From: an uncultured Treponema sp.
Lineage (GTDB): Bacteria > Spirochaetota > Spirochaetia > Treponematales > Treponemataceae
Direction of reading: 5' to 3'
Length of the DNA stretch: 64,000 bases
Assembly: GCA_947165895.1 (NCBI GenBank)
Contig: CAMVCB010000001.1
Location: 1-64,000 of the forward strand
The translations under genes and the position numbers were made by a program. Shown in pieces: positions 1 to 10,184 of this stretch (the stretch's first letter is position 1; each line of letters begins with the position of its first letter). A model generated the notes under the pieces. That model was not told where the DNA came from, did no database searches, and worked only from the letters and a program-made list of their open reading frames with translations.

Positions 1-2
1 AA

Positions 3-818
3 AATGCACCTCCTAAAATTGAACTTTATTTGTCCAACTTTAGGGGTGCACTTCACCATGCGCCGATTTTATTTCCTTTTGTTGCACGCTGCCTTGGAGG
101 ACATTTTATTATAGAAGGAAAAGACTGCGAATATAGCCGTAATCATGGTTTTGCAAGAGACCTGGAATGGAAATGCATTAATCAGACAGCTGATTCTGTT
201 ACATTTGAACTTACACAAAGCGATGAAACTTTATACAGATTCCCTTATTCTTTCAGCCTGAAAACAGAATATAAATTAACTGAAAAAGGAATAGACTGGA
301 AAATCACTGTTAAAAACACAGATAATAAGCCTTTCAAGTTCAGTACAGGAACTCATGCCGCATTCAGTATGAATGGTAATAAAGCAGAAGATTTTGTTAT
401 TGAGTTTGAAAAGAAAGAGCCTTTAACCGCAGTACTCTGTACCCCAGAGGGATATATAAAAAGTAATAGCAATGGAAAAGTTCCGTTAACAGAGATTTAT
501 GGAGAAAAAGAGCCTGGAATTATACCTGTAACAAGTGCCGGTTTTGGAAACGGTCACCTTTTTACAAATATAACTTCAGATTGGGTAGGATTAAGAAATA
601 TCAAAGACAATTCTATTATCAAAATTCAGACAAAAGGCTTCCCATATTGTATGATCTGGCAGAATACTGCAGGCGCTCCGCAGTTCGTATGTATTGAACC
701 ATGGCAGGGAATACCAGACACGGAAAATACAGACCATATCTGGGAAAATAAGATTGGGTTGATTGAATTAGGTGCTGGGAAAGAGTTTGTTTGCAGGCAG
801 AATATTGAAGTTGAATAA
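3..818 (+). CDS. Aldose 1-epimerase family protein (5' end outside the window)
   Basis: Frame is open to the left edge; motif APILFPFVARCLGGHF...RNHGFARD typical of galactose mutarotase-like epimerases. Confidence 0.8.
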   Translation, partial: NAPPKIELYLSNFRGALHHAPILFPFVARCLGGHFIIEGKDCEYSRNHGFARDLEWKCINQTADSVTFELTQSDETLYRFPYSFSLKTEYKLTEKGIDWKITVKNTDNKPFKFSTGTHAAFSMNGNKAEDFVIEFEKKEPLTAVLCTPEGYIKSNSNGKVPLTEIYGEKEPGIIPVTSAGFGNGHLFTNITSDWVGLRNIKDNSIIKIQTKGFPYCMIWQNTAGAPQFVCIEPWQGIPDTENTDHIWENKIGLIELGAGKEFVCRQNIEVE

Positions 819-1198
819 AAAAAGGATTATACCTTACATCCGGTTTTGAACAGGCTAAACGCTGGGCTGAATTAACTGTAAAAAGACGTGGAAGCGGAAA
901 AGAGACTGTTTCAGTATTTGAATTTTATGAATCTACAACTTCAGACTTAAAGATTCTTAATTTTACAAAGGCTCAGAAAGAATGGCTTGAATTTGTCACA
1001 ATGAACCGTAAGAACCAGATTATTCCTAATGATAACTATGATATTGTAATTGGCCCTGTAGCAAACGATAGGACAATACCTGTTATAAGTCTTTATTTTG
1101 CCTTACCAAAAAACACAATATCTTCAACTTGTAAAAACAACCTCCTATATAAATCTATTATTGTCTCTGACGAACTTGTGAACGAATTTCCAGATTAG
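815..1198 (+). pseudogene. DUF3990 family remnant, truncated at both ends
   Basis: Reading frame from 815 gives GLYLTSGFEQAKRWAELTVKRRGSGKETVSVFEF...LKILNFTKAQKEWLEFVTMNRKNQ...YDIVIGPVANDRTIPVISLY, with no normal N-terminus and a divergent C-terminus. Confidence 0.65.
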
Positions 1199-3431
1199 TC
1201 GTTACAAAACTCTTTTCTCGCAATCCATTTATCATATCAGAATAGATATCATTTCCATTTGGATCACGAATTGTAAGTAAAAGAATAAACTCTTGTTCTG
1301 GTAATACTACATCATAGCGTGTAAGCCGATTTATTTCTAACTTCCAACCAGTTCCAACCTCAATACCTTTCGAAAAATTTCTATAATATGATTTCACAGG
1401 AGCCCATTTTAATCCATTCTTTACTCTTTCTTTCTCAAATGCAAAATCAGAATTCTTCTCAAGTATCATTGCAGATGAATATTTTTTATTAGAATACATG
1501 GGCCCAAAACTTGCATCAATGTTTGAACGACAATAGTTTACACCAAAATTTTTATCGAGCACAGGATTATAAACTAATGTCATAAAGATTTCTCCATAAT
1601 ACTTTCCATCACGTATAAGAGATTTTGGATAAGGGAAATCTATCATTTCCAACATTTTTCCCTGTTTTATACCTTGCTTGAAAACTACTGTTACTTCATC
1701 TATAGATGATTGCAATATATTCTGATAATCATTTGGTGGTAATCCATATCCCACATAAAGCTTATTCTGCTTATCAAATATTTTCCTAGAATTTATTCTT
1801 GCAGAATGAATTAGTAATGCCTTAGATAAAAGTAAATCTTTTTCTACGAGTTCATCATAAATACAAGCATATTTATATAAGGCTCTTGGAGTTGCAAAAC
1901 TAGTTCCAATATTCTCAACTACTTCACCATTATCTGACATTCCAAGCATTCCTAATTGCTTTATATTGCCAGAATTATCCCAATTTCCGCCATAATCAAC
2001 AATTTCAGGTTTTACTGTAAATCCGACACCAGGGCCTCGGCGTGAAAAAGTCGAAGGTTCATTCTTTTTTGATAAAGAGTTTTCAGAATCTCTATAAGCT
2101 AAAGAACCGACGGTAACCGCACGTACAGAATCTGCAGGAGAAATAATTCTATCAGAATCATCCAAGGAAGGTACCAATGGCCATTTTTCCAATCTCCTTA
2201 CATTACCGGCCGAAACAAAAAATTGTACTCCATAAGTATCTTGCATACAATCTAAGAAATGCCCGAAGTCAGATATTTCTCCATTACAAAAACATCCATC
2301 CATTCCGATAGACAAATTCCATAACTTTACAATTCCACCAAACTCTTTCAATGTATTCTCTATAACTTCCATCAATTCATCTTCAGAAATTGAATCTGTA
2401 AATCCAATTATCGGATCATTGTTTGGAAGAGCCTCAATATCTAACAATTTGAATCTTTTAGATTTTGATTCAGCAATTGTGTTCAAATAATTTCCATAAA
2501 GTATTGTCGAAGCAATAAATGCACCATGAAGATTATTTTTATAGCCATCTGCGACATAAGTTTTTTTATTGACAATGTATGGTTTTAATGCTTTATTTTT
2601 GTCTCCGATTCCACCGTCTATAATTCCTATAATAGTATCCGAATCAATATGAGGTATTGAATCTAAATGTTCAAAATTTATTTTCTCTGTTGAAAAAGCA
2701 GGCAAAGCATACTGGTAAAAGACATCCACAGTTTGTATTCCAACAATTTTAGATAACTTTAAAATATCTGCTTTATTTTGTACTTCAAGTTTATATAATT
2801 TGCTATCTCCATGATATATAGGCTGAAGTTTCTCTAATAAATCCAATTCTTTTAGTTTTCTAAAAACATATTGCTGAACTCTTGCATTGGTATCATCATC
2901 TCCATCAAAATCAAAAAGTTTTATTTTGATTTTTTTCTTGTATATCTCAAAATCCTTTTGCAATATTTGTTTTAAGAACGCTGAAATCTTACTATCAGGC
3001 TCAATTGGCACAATATTTTGTACAGCAGTCATATTTGCCTGAACACTATCTGTTTCCGCTTTTATAGCTCTAAATATACTTTCTCCAATACTTTCTTTTG
3101 AAATTTTTATATAAAATTGATTTATATCTTTTGCACCAATAATTATGTTCTTTCCCAATAAAGAATCTGGCGTATGCGATTTAGCACATGCCTCATCTTT
3201 CATAATCAACAACGCTGTAGCAGGAATTGCATTATGGGTTTCCAAGAAAAAATCTTCATAATAGTCATTCACAGATTTTAGAGAATTTACAACATGCTTT
3301 TGAACTTCTGCATTAAAGGTACAAAAAAATTTTTTTGGTCCTCCTCCTGCACGTATATTTTTTACATCATCTTTCCGTGGTAAAACTATCTTAATAGGTA
3401 AATTTTTATTCATTTTCACTACCTCCTTCAC
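1158..3431 (-). CDS. Subtilisin-like S8 serine protease, IetS-like
   Basis: S8 catalytic motifs IIGIIDGGIGD, NNLHGAFIAS and NIGTSFATPRALYKYA; overlaps an upstream AAA ATPase gene. Confidence 0.8.
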   Translation of the reverse strand: MKEVVKMNKNLPIKIVLPRKDDVKNIRAGGGPKKFFCTFNAEVQKHVVNSLKSVNDYYEDFFLETHNAIPATALLIMKDEACAKSHTPDSLLGKNIIIGAKDINQFYIKISKESIGESIFRAIKAETDSVQANMTAVQNIVPIEPDSKISAFLKQILQKDFEIYKKKIKIKLFDFDGDDDTNARVQQYVFRKLKELDLLEKLQPIYHGDSKLYKLEVQNKADILKLSKIVGIQTVDVFYQYALPAFSTEKINFEHLDSIPHIDSDTIIGIIDGGIGDKNKALKPYIVNKKTYVADGYKNNLHGAFIASTILYGNYLNTIAESKSKRFKLLDIEALPNNDPIIGFTDSISEDELMEVIENTLKEFGGIVKLWNLSIGMDGCFCNGEISDFGHFLDCMQDTYGVQFFVSAGNVRRLEKWPLVPSLDDSDRIISPADSVRAVTVGSLAYRDSENSLSKKNEPSTFSRRGPGVGFTVKPEIVDYGGNWDNSGNIKQLGMLGMSDNGEVVENIGTSFATPRALYKYACIYDELVEKDLLLSKALLIHSARINSRKIFDKQNKLYVGYGLPPNDYQNILQSSIDEVTVVFKQGIKQGKMLEMIDFPYPKSLIRDGKYYGEIFMTLVYNPVLDKNFGVNYCRSNIDASFGPMYSNKKYSSAMILEKNSDFAFEKERVKNGLKWAPVKSYYRNFSKGIEVGTGWKLEINRLTRYDVVLPEQEFILLLTIRDPNGNDIYSDMINGLREKSFVTTNLEIRSQVRQRQ

Positions 3432-4548
3432 AATTCATCAAAGGTTTAATCTGAGATTTTGAAATATTCAAGATTTCAGCTATCGTATCATAAGAAAAAG
3501 GCTTTCCAATATCTTTATATAAATAATTAATTACTTTTTTTTGATATGCTTTTTTATTTGTATGTTCATCAGGGAATCCTTTGAAAGCGAAAAGTTCTGC
3601 ATATACATTCCGAACAGAGAATTCTTCGTTATTTACAACACATTCCCTAATAGATTTTTTTACAATTTCTTCAATTGTTGCTCCACTACAACCTTGGAAT
3701 GCATAAGACAGAAGTTCCTTGTTTTTGATTGATAAATCAAATTTATTATTGATAAACAAGTCTAATAATCTATAAATATTTTGCACATCTGGATATTCGA
3801 CTTCAATTTTATAGTCAAATCTTCGCCAAACAGCTCTATCTAATAAATCAGAATGATTTGTTGCCGCTATCAATAAACTGTCTTTGCTCATAGCATCAAT
3901 ATTTTGCAATAAACTATTTACTATTCTTTTTAATTCCCCAAGTTCATTAGCATCATCCCGCGCTTTTGCAATGGCATCAAATTCATCCAAAAGTAATACA
4001 CATGGCATTCTTTGAGCATATTCAAATAAAACACGAATATTTTTAGCCGTCGTTCCTAAATATGAAGAAATCAGACTGTCAAGTCTTGCTGTAATCAATG
4101 GTAATCCAAGTTGTTTCGCAATCCATTGGGCACTTTTTGTTTTTCCACATCCTGGTGGACCATACAACAATAATGTATTAGACACCCCGATTCCCAATTC
4201 ATTCAATTTATCAGCAGTTTTATAATTTAATACAAATTCCTCCAATTCTTTCTGATTCTTTCCAGAAAGGATAGCAGTATTCATATTTTCAGCTGGTAAA
4301 AGTATATCAGCTAATGCTATACGTGATTCGTTATCCACAGGAATAGTATTTGTAAAAGAACTTAATCCTGATGGACTTAATTTATTACTTTCTACACCTG
4401 CCATAAGTTTTGAAAATTTCTGGGCAGTTTTTTCTTCTCCATCAACCAAGAGTTTATCAATAAGTAATTTTGTATAATTCTGTATTTTAACAGAATCTCC
4501 CTTTAGAGCACCTTCTATTATTTTCCCTATTTCAATCGAGTAATTCAT
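3406..4548 (-). CDS. AAA ATPase, IetA-like
   Basis: Walker A LLYGPPGCGKTK, Walker B VLLLDEFDAIAK, sensor motif IAATNHSDLLDRAVWRRFD; overlaps the S8 protease gene. Confidence 0.8.
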   Translation of the reverse strand: MNYSIEIGKIIEGALKGDSVKIQNYTKLLIDKLLVDGEEKTAQKFSKLMAGVESNKLSPSGLSSFTNTIPVDNESRIALADILLPAENMNTAILSGKNQKELEEFVLNYKTADKLNELGIGVSNTLLLYGPPGCGKTKSAQWIAKQLGLPLITARLDSLISSYLGTTAKNIRVLFEYAQRMPCVLLLDEFDAIAKARDDANELGELKRIVNSLLQNIDAMSKDSLLIAATNHSDLLDRAVWRRFDYKIEVEYPDVQNIYRLLDLFINNKFDLSIKNKELLSYAFQGCSGATIEEIVKKSIRECVVNNEEFSVRNVYAELFAFKGFPDEHTNKKAYQKKVINYLYKDIGKPFSYDTIAEILNISKSQIKPLMNCEGGSENE

Positions 4549-4566
4549 TTCTTAATCCTTGTTCAG

Positions 4567-4595
4567 AGTATACACGAACAAACCGTCTTTGTAAA
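4567..4595 (-). promoter_or_regulatory. Candidate sigma70-type promoter of the AAA/S8 operon
   Basis: On the minus strand TTTACA-N17-TATACT ending 18 bp upstream of the start codon at 4548. Confidence 0.5.
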
Positions 4596-4846
4596 GAACA
4601 AACTGTATAATATTCAGAACATATAATAGTATTTTTAGAACATTTTTTTTACATTACATAGCAGTCTTCTATTGCTCGGTTTATTTCAACATATTTTCAC
4701 AGTTCCTTTTTCGAGTAGTTTTGGTTCTTACTCATTTTGGAGCATTTCTATGAATTATGGCAATGGCTTTTTTTTGTCTGTAATTGGCGATTTTCGATTG
4801 GCCCTTTAGGAAATTTAACATCGGCAGCGACAGTTAGGCTAGAATA

Positions 4847-4874
4847 AAAAAAAGCTCCGTCTATAAAACGGAGC
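4847..4874 (-). terminator. Rho-independent terminator downstream of abiH-like gene
   Basis: Minus strand GCTCCGT-TTTATAG-ACGGAGC followed by T8. Confidence 0.8.
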
Positions 4875-4896
4875 ATATTAAACCTAAAAAATATTA

Positions 4897-5817
4897 CTAC
4901 TCTTCAGGATAAGATTTTATCAAAATTCGATGTCCATGAAAGTTTGAATTTAGAAAAGATTTTTTCTCTTCTTCTTCACATTCATCAAAGAGCCAATAAT
5001 TGATCATCGCATTTCTTGGAATAAGCTTGTTTAATTCTTCAAAGTACTGCTCATCGACCTCTCCAAGATTATGCCCAATAATCTCAACTATATCTATATC
5101 ATCCTTATATTTCGTGACAAATCTTACCAATTCGTCAATCTGATAATCCTTTTTTAATTCTTGATTTAGTGCTTCAAGACATTTTTGCGGTTTAGAAGGA
5201 TTATATTCATAATTACGATGAATTCTTGGATTACTGTTTAGATTGCCATGTCCGAAAATAATAGTCGGATCTCCATAGGAATTCAAATCATCATCTTTAT
5301 GTCGAAACCTTGGGTAAGCAATGCCATGAATATGCTTTATATTCTTTTCGTCAACTTTATAGACTTTTTCAAGAAGCTTTGTGTAATTAAAAGTTATAAA
5401 CACATCTTCAGGTTTTATAATGTTAGAAAAATAAGACTTTGCATCAATTTTCCCACTTGTAGCTTCAATTACAAAAGTAGACATTGCTTCACATAGTGCT
5501 GGATAAAAATTATCAAGAGCTTCCTCAAATGACTCTTGAAATCCACTGTTAAGTGTTACATTATGAGCAAGTTCATTATCAGGCAAATCTGGATTTGTAT
5601 CTGCAATAAAATAATCCATCTGTTCTTCAAAATCAATATTTTCAAGCTCATTTTCAAAATCATTCCATAACTTTTTATCAAGGCCATTAAAATAATGAGA
5701 CAATTCAAAGTCTCCTATCATATAACTATGGCTTTGTAAGTATTTCTTAAAAGAATCATATCCCGTTTCACACTTATGTCTTCTATCAAATCCATTTCCG
5801 ATTATAAATAGTTTCAT
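4897..5817 (-). CDS. AbiH family (phage abortive infection) protein
   Basis: N-terminus MKLFIIGNGFDRRHKCETGYDSFKKYL matches the AbiH family; HGN and IIGHNLGEVD motifs. Confidence 0.75.
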   Translation of the reverse strand: MKLFIIGNGFDRRHKCETGYDSFKKYLQSHSYMIGDFELSHYFNGLDKKLWNDFENELENIDFEEQMDYFIADTNPDLPDNELAHNVTLNSGFQESFEEALDNFYPALCEAMSTFVIEATSGKIDAKSYFSNIIKPEDVFITFNYTKLLEKVYKVDEKNIKHIHGIAYPRFRHKDDDLNSYGDPTIIFGHGNLNSNPRIHRNYEYNPSKPQKCLEALNQELKKDYQIDELVRFVTKYKDDIDIVEIIGHNLGEVDEQYFEELNKLIPRNAMINYWLFDECEEEEKKSFLNSNFHGHRILIKSYPEE

Positions 5818-6183
5818 AGTAAGTTTTCCTCTTTAGTAAAAAAGTAAATCCCTAACCAACAGCTAGGGCAATTTCATTGCCTTGTAAAATCTTAAGCAAA
5901 ATTAAGTTTTGATACTAATATTCATCCAATATCACATTAACATATCAAAATTTTACGTTTCAGTTAAATCCACCTATCATACAAATCAAAACGATTTAAC
6001 TGTTCAAATTAATTCTTTATCAAGTCCTCAGTCAATTTAGATAAAATATCTTGCTCTTTTCGACTTTTATCATTAAACTAGTCTTCAGATAATTCATAAT
6101 CAGATACTTGCATCGCTTCAATATATGAAAAATCTGCTGCAAGTTTTTTACTGATTTTTTCATATTCTCCTCAAAATTTGATT

Positions 6184-6321
6184 TTATTCACAGATTTCAT
6201 AATACTTATCAATGATTTCATCATCCAACATGAAATCTGTTGGTTCTGTTTGTTCATTTTCCAAAGAACAATAGGTTGCAAGAGCTATATTATAGAGCTC
6301 TGCATTAGTTAAATCAGGCAT
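6184..6321 (-). CDS. Small hypothetical protein (45 aa)
   Basis: MPDLTNAELYNIALATYCSLENEQTEPTDFMLDDEIIDKYYEICE, preceded by AAGGAGGG; absent from the supplied ORF track because of its length. Confidence 0.4.
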   Translation of the reverse strand: MPDLTNAELYNIALATYCSLENEQTEPTDFMLDDEIIDKYYEICE

Positions 6322-6460
6322 AGGCTGCCCTCCTTATAAATTGAAATAACACAATAACAGATATCGCATTGTAAAATATACAAATACAAATCCTTAATCG
6401 TCAACAAAATTCGTTTTTTTTACAGTTTCAGTCATGGAGTTTCATATTAAATATAAATAG

Positions 6461-6494
6461 AAAAGCTCCGCCAGATTCATCTAACGGAGCTTTT
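6461..6494. terminator. Bidirectional hairpin terminator
   Basis: AAAAGCTCCG...CGGAGCTTTT. Confidence 0.65.
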
Positions 6495-6652
6495 AAAATT
6501 ATATTAATTTATACCAATTATCCAAGTAGTTTGATACCAAGCATTCTAATCACATCAATTTTTTGATAATCTAAGCTTCCTTCTATGCATCCTGAATTTT
6601 TCCTTTAACTGGAACAACGATGCACTACCTTAATGAAAGATTTTTCTAATCT

Positions 6653-7555
6653 TTATTGTATTCTTTCTTTATCAAACATTTCAGAATCTATAAATACTTT
6701 CAAGCTTTGTTTCCAGTCTGGTAAAGTTATTTTTAAAGCTTTCTGAATCTTATCTTTACACAATACCGAATATGCCGGGCGTTTTGCAGGTGTAGGATAT
6801 TCATCAGTTGTACATGGATTTACTACACAATCCTTGTTAGTAATCAAACCAGTTTCAATCCCCTGCTTTTTGATTTCATTTGTAAAATCCCACCAGGTGA
6901 TTTCGCCAAGGTCGGTGCAGTGATAGGTACCGTAAGGAACATCATTTTTGTTGATGATTTTAAGAATTACACCTGCAAGGTCTCCTGCAAAAGTTGGACT
7001 CCCTTTCTGATCATTTACAACTTTTACACTTTCATGTGTATTCATTGCCTTTATCATTGTATATACAAAATTCTTGCCAGACCAACCATAGAGCCATGCA
7101 GTACGAATTATATAATACTCTTTAAGATTCTGCTTTACTGCCGCTTCACCGGCAGCTTTAGTTTTACCATAAACGCCAATTGGGGCAATCGGTATATCTT
7201 CCGTATAAGGAGAAGAACCAGTTCCATCAAAAACATAATCTGTTGAAATATGAATCATCTTTGCATGAATCTGATTTGCAAGGTTTGCAATATTTCTTGG
7301 CCCATCTTCATTTAATTTCTTCACAAAATCAGAGTCAGATTCCGCCTTATCAACAGCTGTATAGGCAGAACAGTTAATTATATACGAAATCACTTTTCCC
7401 TTTGCAAAGTCAGCAAGAGCCTGTGGATTTGTAATATCAACATCAATATCAGTTCCAACAAACTCAATTTTATTTTCAGAAAGCTGTCTTGCAATTTCAG
7501 TTCCCAGCATTCCTTTACAACCGATTAACCAAATCATTTTTATGCCCCTATCCAC
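6653..7555 (-). CDS. rfbD: dTDP-4-dehydrorhamnose reductase
   Basis: RmlD-type sequence (GCKGMLGTEIARQL, STDYVFDG, YGKTKAAGE) within an rml cluster. Confidence 0.92.
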   Translation of the reverse strand: MDRGIKMIWLIGCKGMLGTEIARQLSENKIEFVGTDIDVDITNPQALADFAKGKVISYIINCSAYTAVDKAESDSDFVKKLNEDGPRNIANLANQIHAKMIHISTDYVFDGTGSSPYTEDIPIAPIGVYGKTKAAGEAAVKQNLKEYYIIRTAWLYGWSGKNFVYTMIKAMNTHESVKVVNDQKGSPTFAGDLAGVILKIINKNDVPYGTYHCTDLGEITWWDFTNEIKKQGIETGLITNKDCVVNPCTTDEYPTPAKRPAYSVLCKDKIQKALKITLPDWKQSLKVFIDSEMFDKERIQ

Positions 7556-8142
7556 TTTCCATTAATATCAAAATAATTCTTTGCAGCATCAAAGGCAGGG
7601 TGTTTTCCATCCTTATCTGAAAGAAGAGGATTTACATCTGGTGCAACAGACTTCCAATCGATTGCGATTGCAGGATCATTCCACATGAGTCCACCTTCGC
7701 CTTTAGGGTCGTAGAAGTCGGTACATTTATATGTAAATATTGCCTGGTCAGAAAGAACGTAAACACCGTGTGCGAAACCTTTCGGAATATAAAACATATT
7801 CTGTTTTTCTGCATCAAGGATTACGCCATAATATTTGCCGAAGCTAGGACTTCCCTTGCGGAGGTCTACTGCTACATCGTAAACTTTTCCTTCAAGGGCA
7901 CGCACAAGTTTTCCCTGCGGGTGCCGGGTCTGAAAATGAAGACCGCGGAGTACGCCTTTTGATGATTTAGACTGATTGTCCTGTACAAATTTCATTGTAA
8001 GGCCAGCGGCAAAAAAATCTCGTTCGCTGTATGTTTCGAGAAAGTAGCCTCTTGCATCACCAAAAATCTTTGGCTGGATTTCATAGAGACCTTTTATCTC
8101 TGTTCCGTCTGCGAGTGCGCAGTTTTTAAATTCAAATGCCAT
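7540..8142 (-). CDS. rfbC: dTDP-4-dehydrorhamnose 3,5-epimerase
   Basis: RmlC motifs (FGDARGYFLETYSERDF, QDNQSKSSKGVLRGLHFQ). Confidence 0.93.
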   Translation of the reverse strand: MAFEFKNCALADGTEIKGLYEIQPKIFGDARGYFLETYSERDFFAAGLTMKFVQDNQSKSSKGVLRGLHFQTRHPQGKLVRALEGKVYDVAVDLRKGSPSFGKYYGVILDAEKQNMFYIPKGFAHGVYVLSDQAIFTYKCTDFYDPKGEGGLMWNDPAIAIDWKSVAPDVNPLLSDKDGKHPAFDAAKNYFDINGKWIGA

Positions 8143-8151
8143 TTTTGTATC

Positions 8152-9024
8152 CTAGTTCTCTGCAATGTATTCAAGGTAGCGGCCGTAGTCTGTTTTGTAG
8201 CCTTTTGCAAGCTCAAGAAGCTGTTCTTTTGTAAGCCAGCTGTTGCGGTATGAAATCTCTTCGATACAGCTTACATACATTCCCTGACGCTTCTGAATTG
8301 TTGCAATAAAATTAGATGCTTCCAGAAGTCCGTCATAGGTTCCTGTATCAAGCCATGCCATACCACGACCAAGAAGCTCTACAGAAAGCTCTCCGCGATT
8401 AAGGTATTCATTATTGATTGATGTAATTTCGATTTCTCCGCGGGCAGAAGGTTTTACATTTGCCGCAATTTCGCAGACTGCATTGCTGTAGAAGTAGAGA
8501 CCAGGAACAGCGTAGTTTGATTTTGGCTGAGTAGGCTTTTCTTCGATTCCAAGAACCTTGCCGTCATTATCAAACTCTACTACACCATAAGCTGTAGGAT
8601 CTTTTACAAAGTATCCGAAAATTACGCTGCCCTTTCCGTTTTCAACCTTTTCGCGGGCACGGCGCAGGGTTGAAGTAAAGCTCTGTCCGTAGAAAATGTT
8701 ATCGCCAAGTACAAGGGCTGCAGAGTCGTTTCCAATGAATTCTTTACCAATGATGAAGGCATCTGCAAGTCCGCGAGGCTTATCCTGTACAGCATATTCA
8801 AAATGCATTCCAAGCCACTCTCCGTCGCCAAAGAGTTCTTTGAAGCATGAAATGTCGCGTGGAGTTGAAATAATCAGAACATCGCGGATTCCTGCCAGCA
8901 TAAGGCATGAAAGCGGATAATAAATCATTGGTTTGTCATACAAAGGCAGAATCTGTTTTGAAATTGCTTTTGTGATTGGATATAAGCGAGTGCCGGAGCC
9001 TCCGGCAAGAATAATTCCTTTCAT
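8152..9024 (-). CDS. rfbA: Glucose-1-phosphate thymidylyltransferase
   Basis: [42 protein letters not shown]. Confidence 0.95.
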   Translation of the reverse strand: MKGIILAGGSGTRLYPITKAISKQILPLYDKPMIYYPLSCLMLAGIRDVLIISTPRDISCFKELFGDGEWLGMHFEYAVQDKPRGLADAFIIGKEFIGNDSAALVLGDNIFYGQSFTSTLRRAREKVENGKGSVIFGYFVKDPTAYGVVEFDNDGKVLGIEEKPTQPKSNYAVPGLYFYSNAVCEIAANVKPSARGEIEITSINNEYLNRGELSVELLGRGMAWLDTGTYDGLLEASNFIATIQKRQGMYVSCIEEISYRNSWLTKEQLLELAKGYKTDYGRYLEYIAEN

Positions 9025-9036
9025 ACCCTTCTCTCC

Positions 9037-10176
9037 TTATCTTCCCTGTTCTGTATAGTTCTTACTAATCCAGTTCTTGTAATCTCCACTCAAAATGTGG
9101 TTGATCCAGTCGCTGTTCTTGAGGTACCACTTTACAGTTTCCTGCAGGCCCTCTTCAAAGGTCATAAGGCGCTTCCAGCCAAGCTTTGTTTTTATTTTTG
9201 TGCAGTCAATGGCATAGCGCTTGTCGTGACCAGGGCGGTCTTTAACATAAGTAATTGTTTTTTCTACATCTTCTACCTTTTTACCGGTTGCGGCAGCTGT
9301 AAGTTCAATTACCTTATGAAGCAGTTTGATATTCTGCCATTCATTTTCACCGCCAATGTTGTATTTTTCGCCTGTGACGCCGTTTTTTACAATCAGCCAT
9401 ACAGCGCGGTTGTGATCTTCTACATAAATCCAGTCGCGGATGTTATCGCCTTTACCATATACAGGAAGGTTCTTTCCGTCCCTGATATTTGAAATCATAA
9501 GCGGAAGAAGCTTTTCCGGGAACTGGTAAGGACCATAGTTGTTTGTACAGTTGGAAAGAGTGATTGGCAGACCATATGTATGGAAATATGCCATTACAAG
9601 GTGGTCTGAAGAAGCTTTTGATGAAGAATAAGGGCTTCTTGGATCGTAAGGAGTGTCCTCACGGAAGTAACCGGTCTCGCCAAGAGAACCGTAAACTTCA
9701 TCTGTTGAAATATGATGGAAAAGAACATCATCACGGATAGAGCCGTCCTCTTTTTTCCAGTAATTGCGGGCAACATCCAGCATTGTAAAGGTTCCCATTA
9801 CATTAGTCTTTACAAAGGCTTCCGGCCCAAGAATTGAGCGGTCAACATGGCTTTCTGCGGCAAAGTGAACTACAGTATCAATATCATACTGCTTGAAAAT
9901 GCGTTCAATTTCTGCACGGTCGCAGATATCAACCTTTTCAAAAAAGTATCGCTGATTATTTCCACACGCTTTTCCGTATTTTTCTTCTACGTCAGAAAGA
10001 CTTTCAAGATTTCCTGCATAAGTGAGACAGTCAACATTTACAACTCTTCCGTCAAATGCGGCATCGCTGAAAAGATTATTTTTTGCTGATGAAAGTCCAA
10101 AAAGATAATGAATAAAGTTTGAACCGATAAAGCCGGCTCCGCCTGTAATAAGAATGTTATGTAATTTTCTTTGCAT
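9037..10176 (-). CDS. rfbB: dTDP-glucose 4,6-dehydratase
   Basis: ILITGGAGFIGSNFIHY, HFAAESHVDRSI, YSSSKASSDHLV. Confidence 0.95.
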   Translation of the reverse strand: MQRKLHNILITGGAGFIGSNFIHYLFGLSSAKNNLFSDAAFDGRVVNVDCLTYAGNLESLSDVEEKYGKACGNNQRYFFEKVDICDRAEIERIFKQYDIDTVVHFAAESHVDRSILGPEAFVKTNVMGTFTMLDVARNYWKKEDGSIRDDVLFHHISTDEVYGSLGETGYFREDTPYDPRSPYSSSKASSDHLVMAYFHTYGLPITLSNCTNNYGPYQFPEKLLPLMISNIRDGKNLPVYGKGDNIRDWIYVEDHNRAVWLIVKNGVTGEKYNIGGENEWQNIKLLHKVIELTAAATGKKVEDVEKTITYVKDRPGHDKRYAIDCTKIKTKLGWKRLMTFEEGLQETVKWYLKNSDWINHILSGDYKNWISKNYTEQGR

Positions 10177-10184
10177 AAAAATAT

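Noticed and set aside
1001-1198. ORF 1001-1198 (+) as an independent gene
   Set aside because: It continues an upstream open frame with DUF3990 similarity and overlaps the end of the protease gene; treated as a remnant.
9097-9492. Plus-strand ORFs antisense to rfbB and the other polysaccharide genes
   Set aside because: Shadow ORFs opposite well-supported coding sequences; compositions look like translated antisense.
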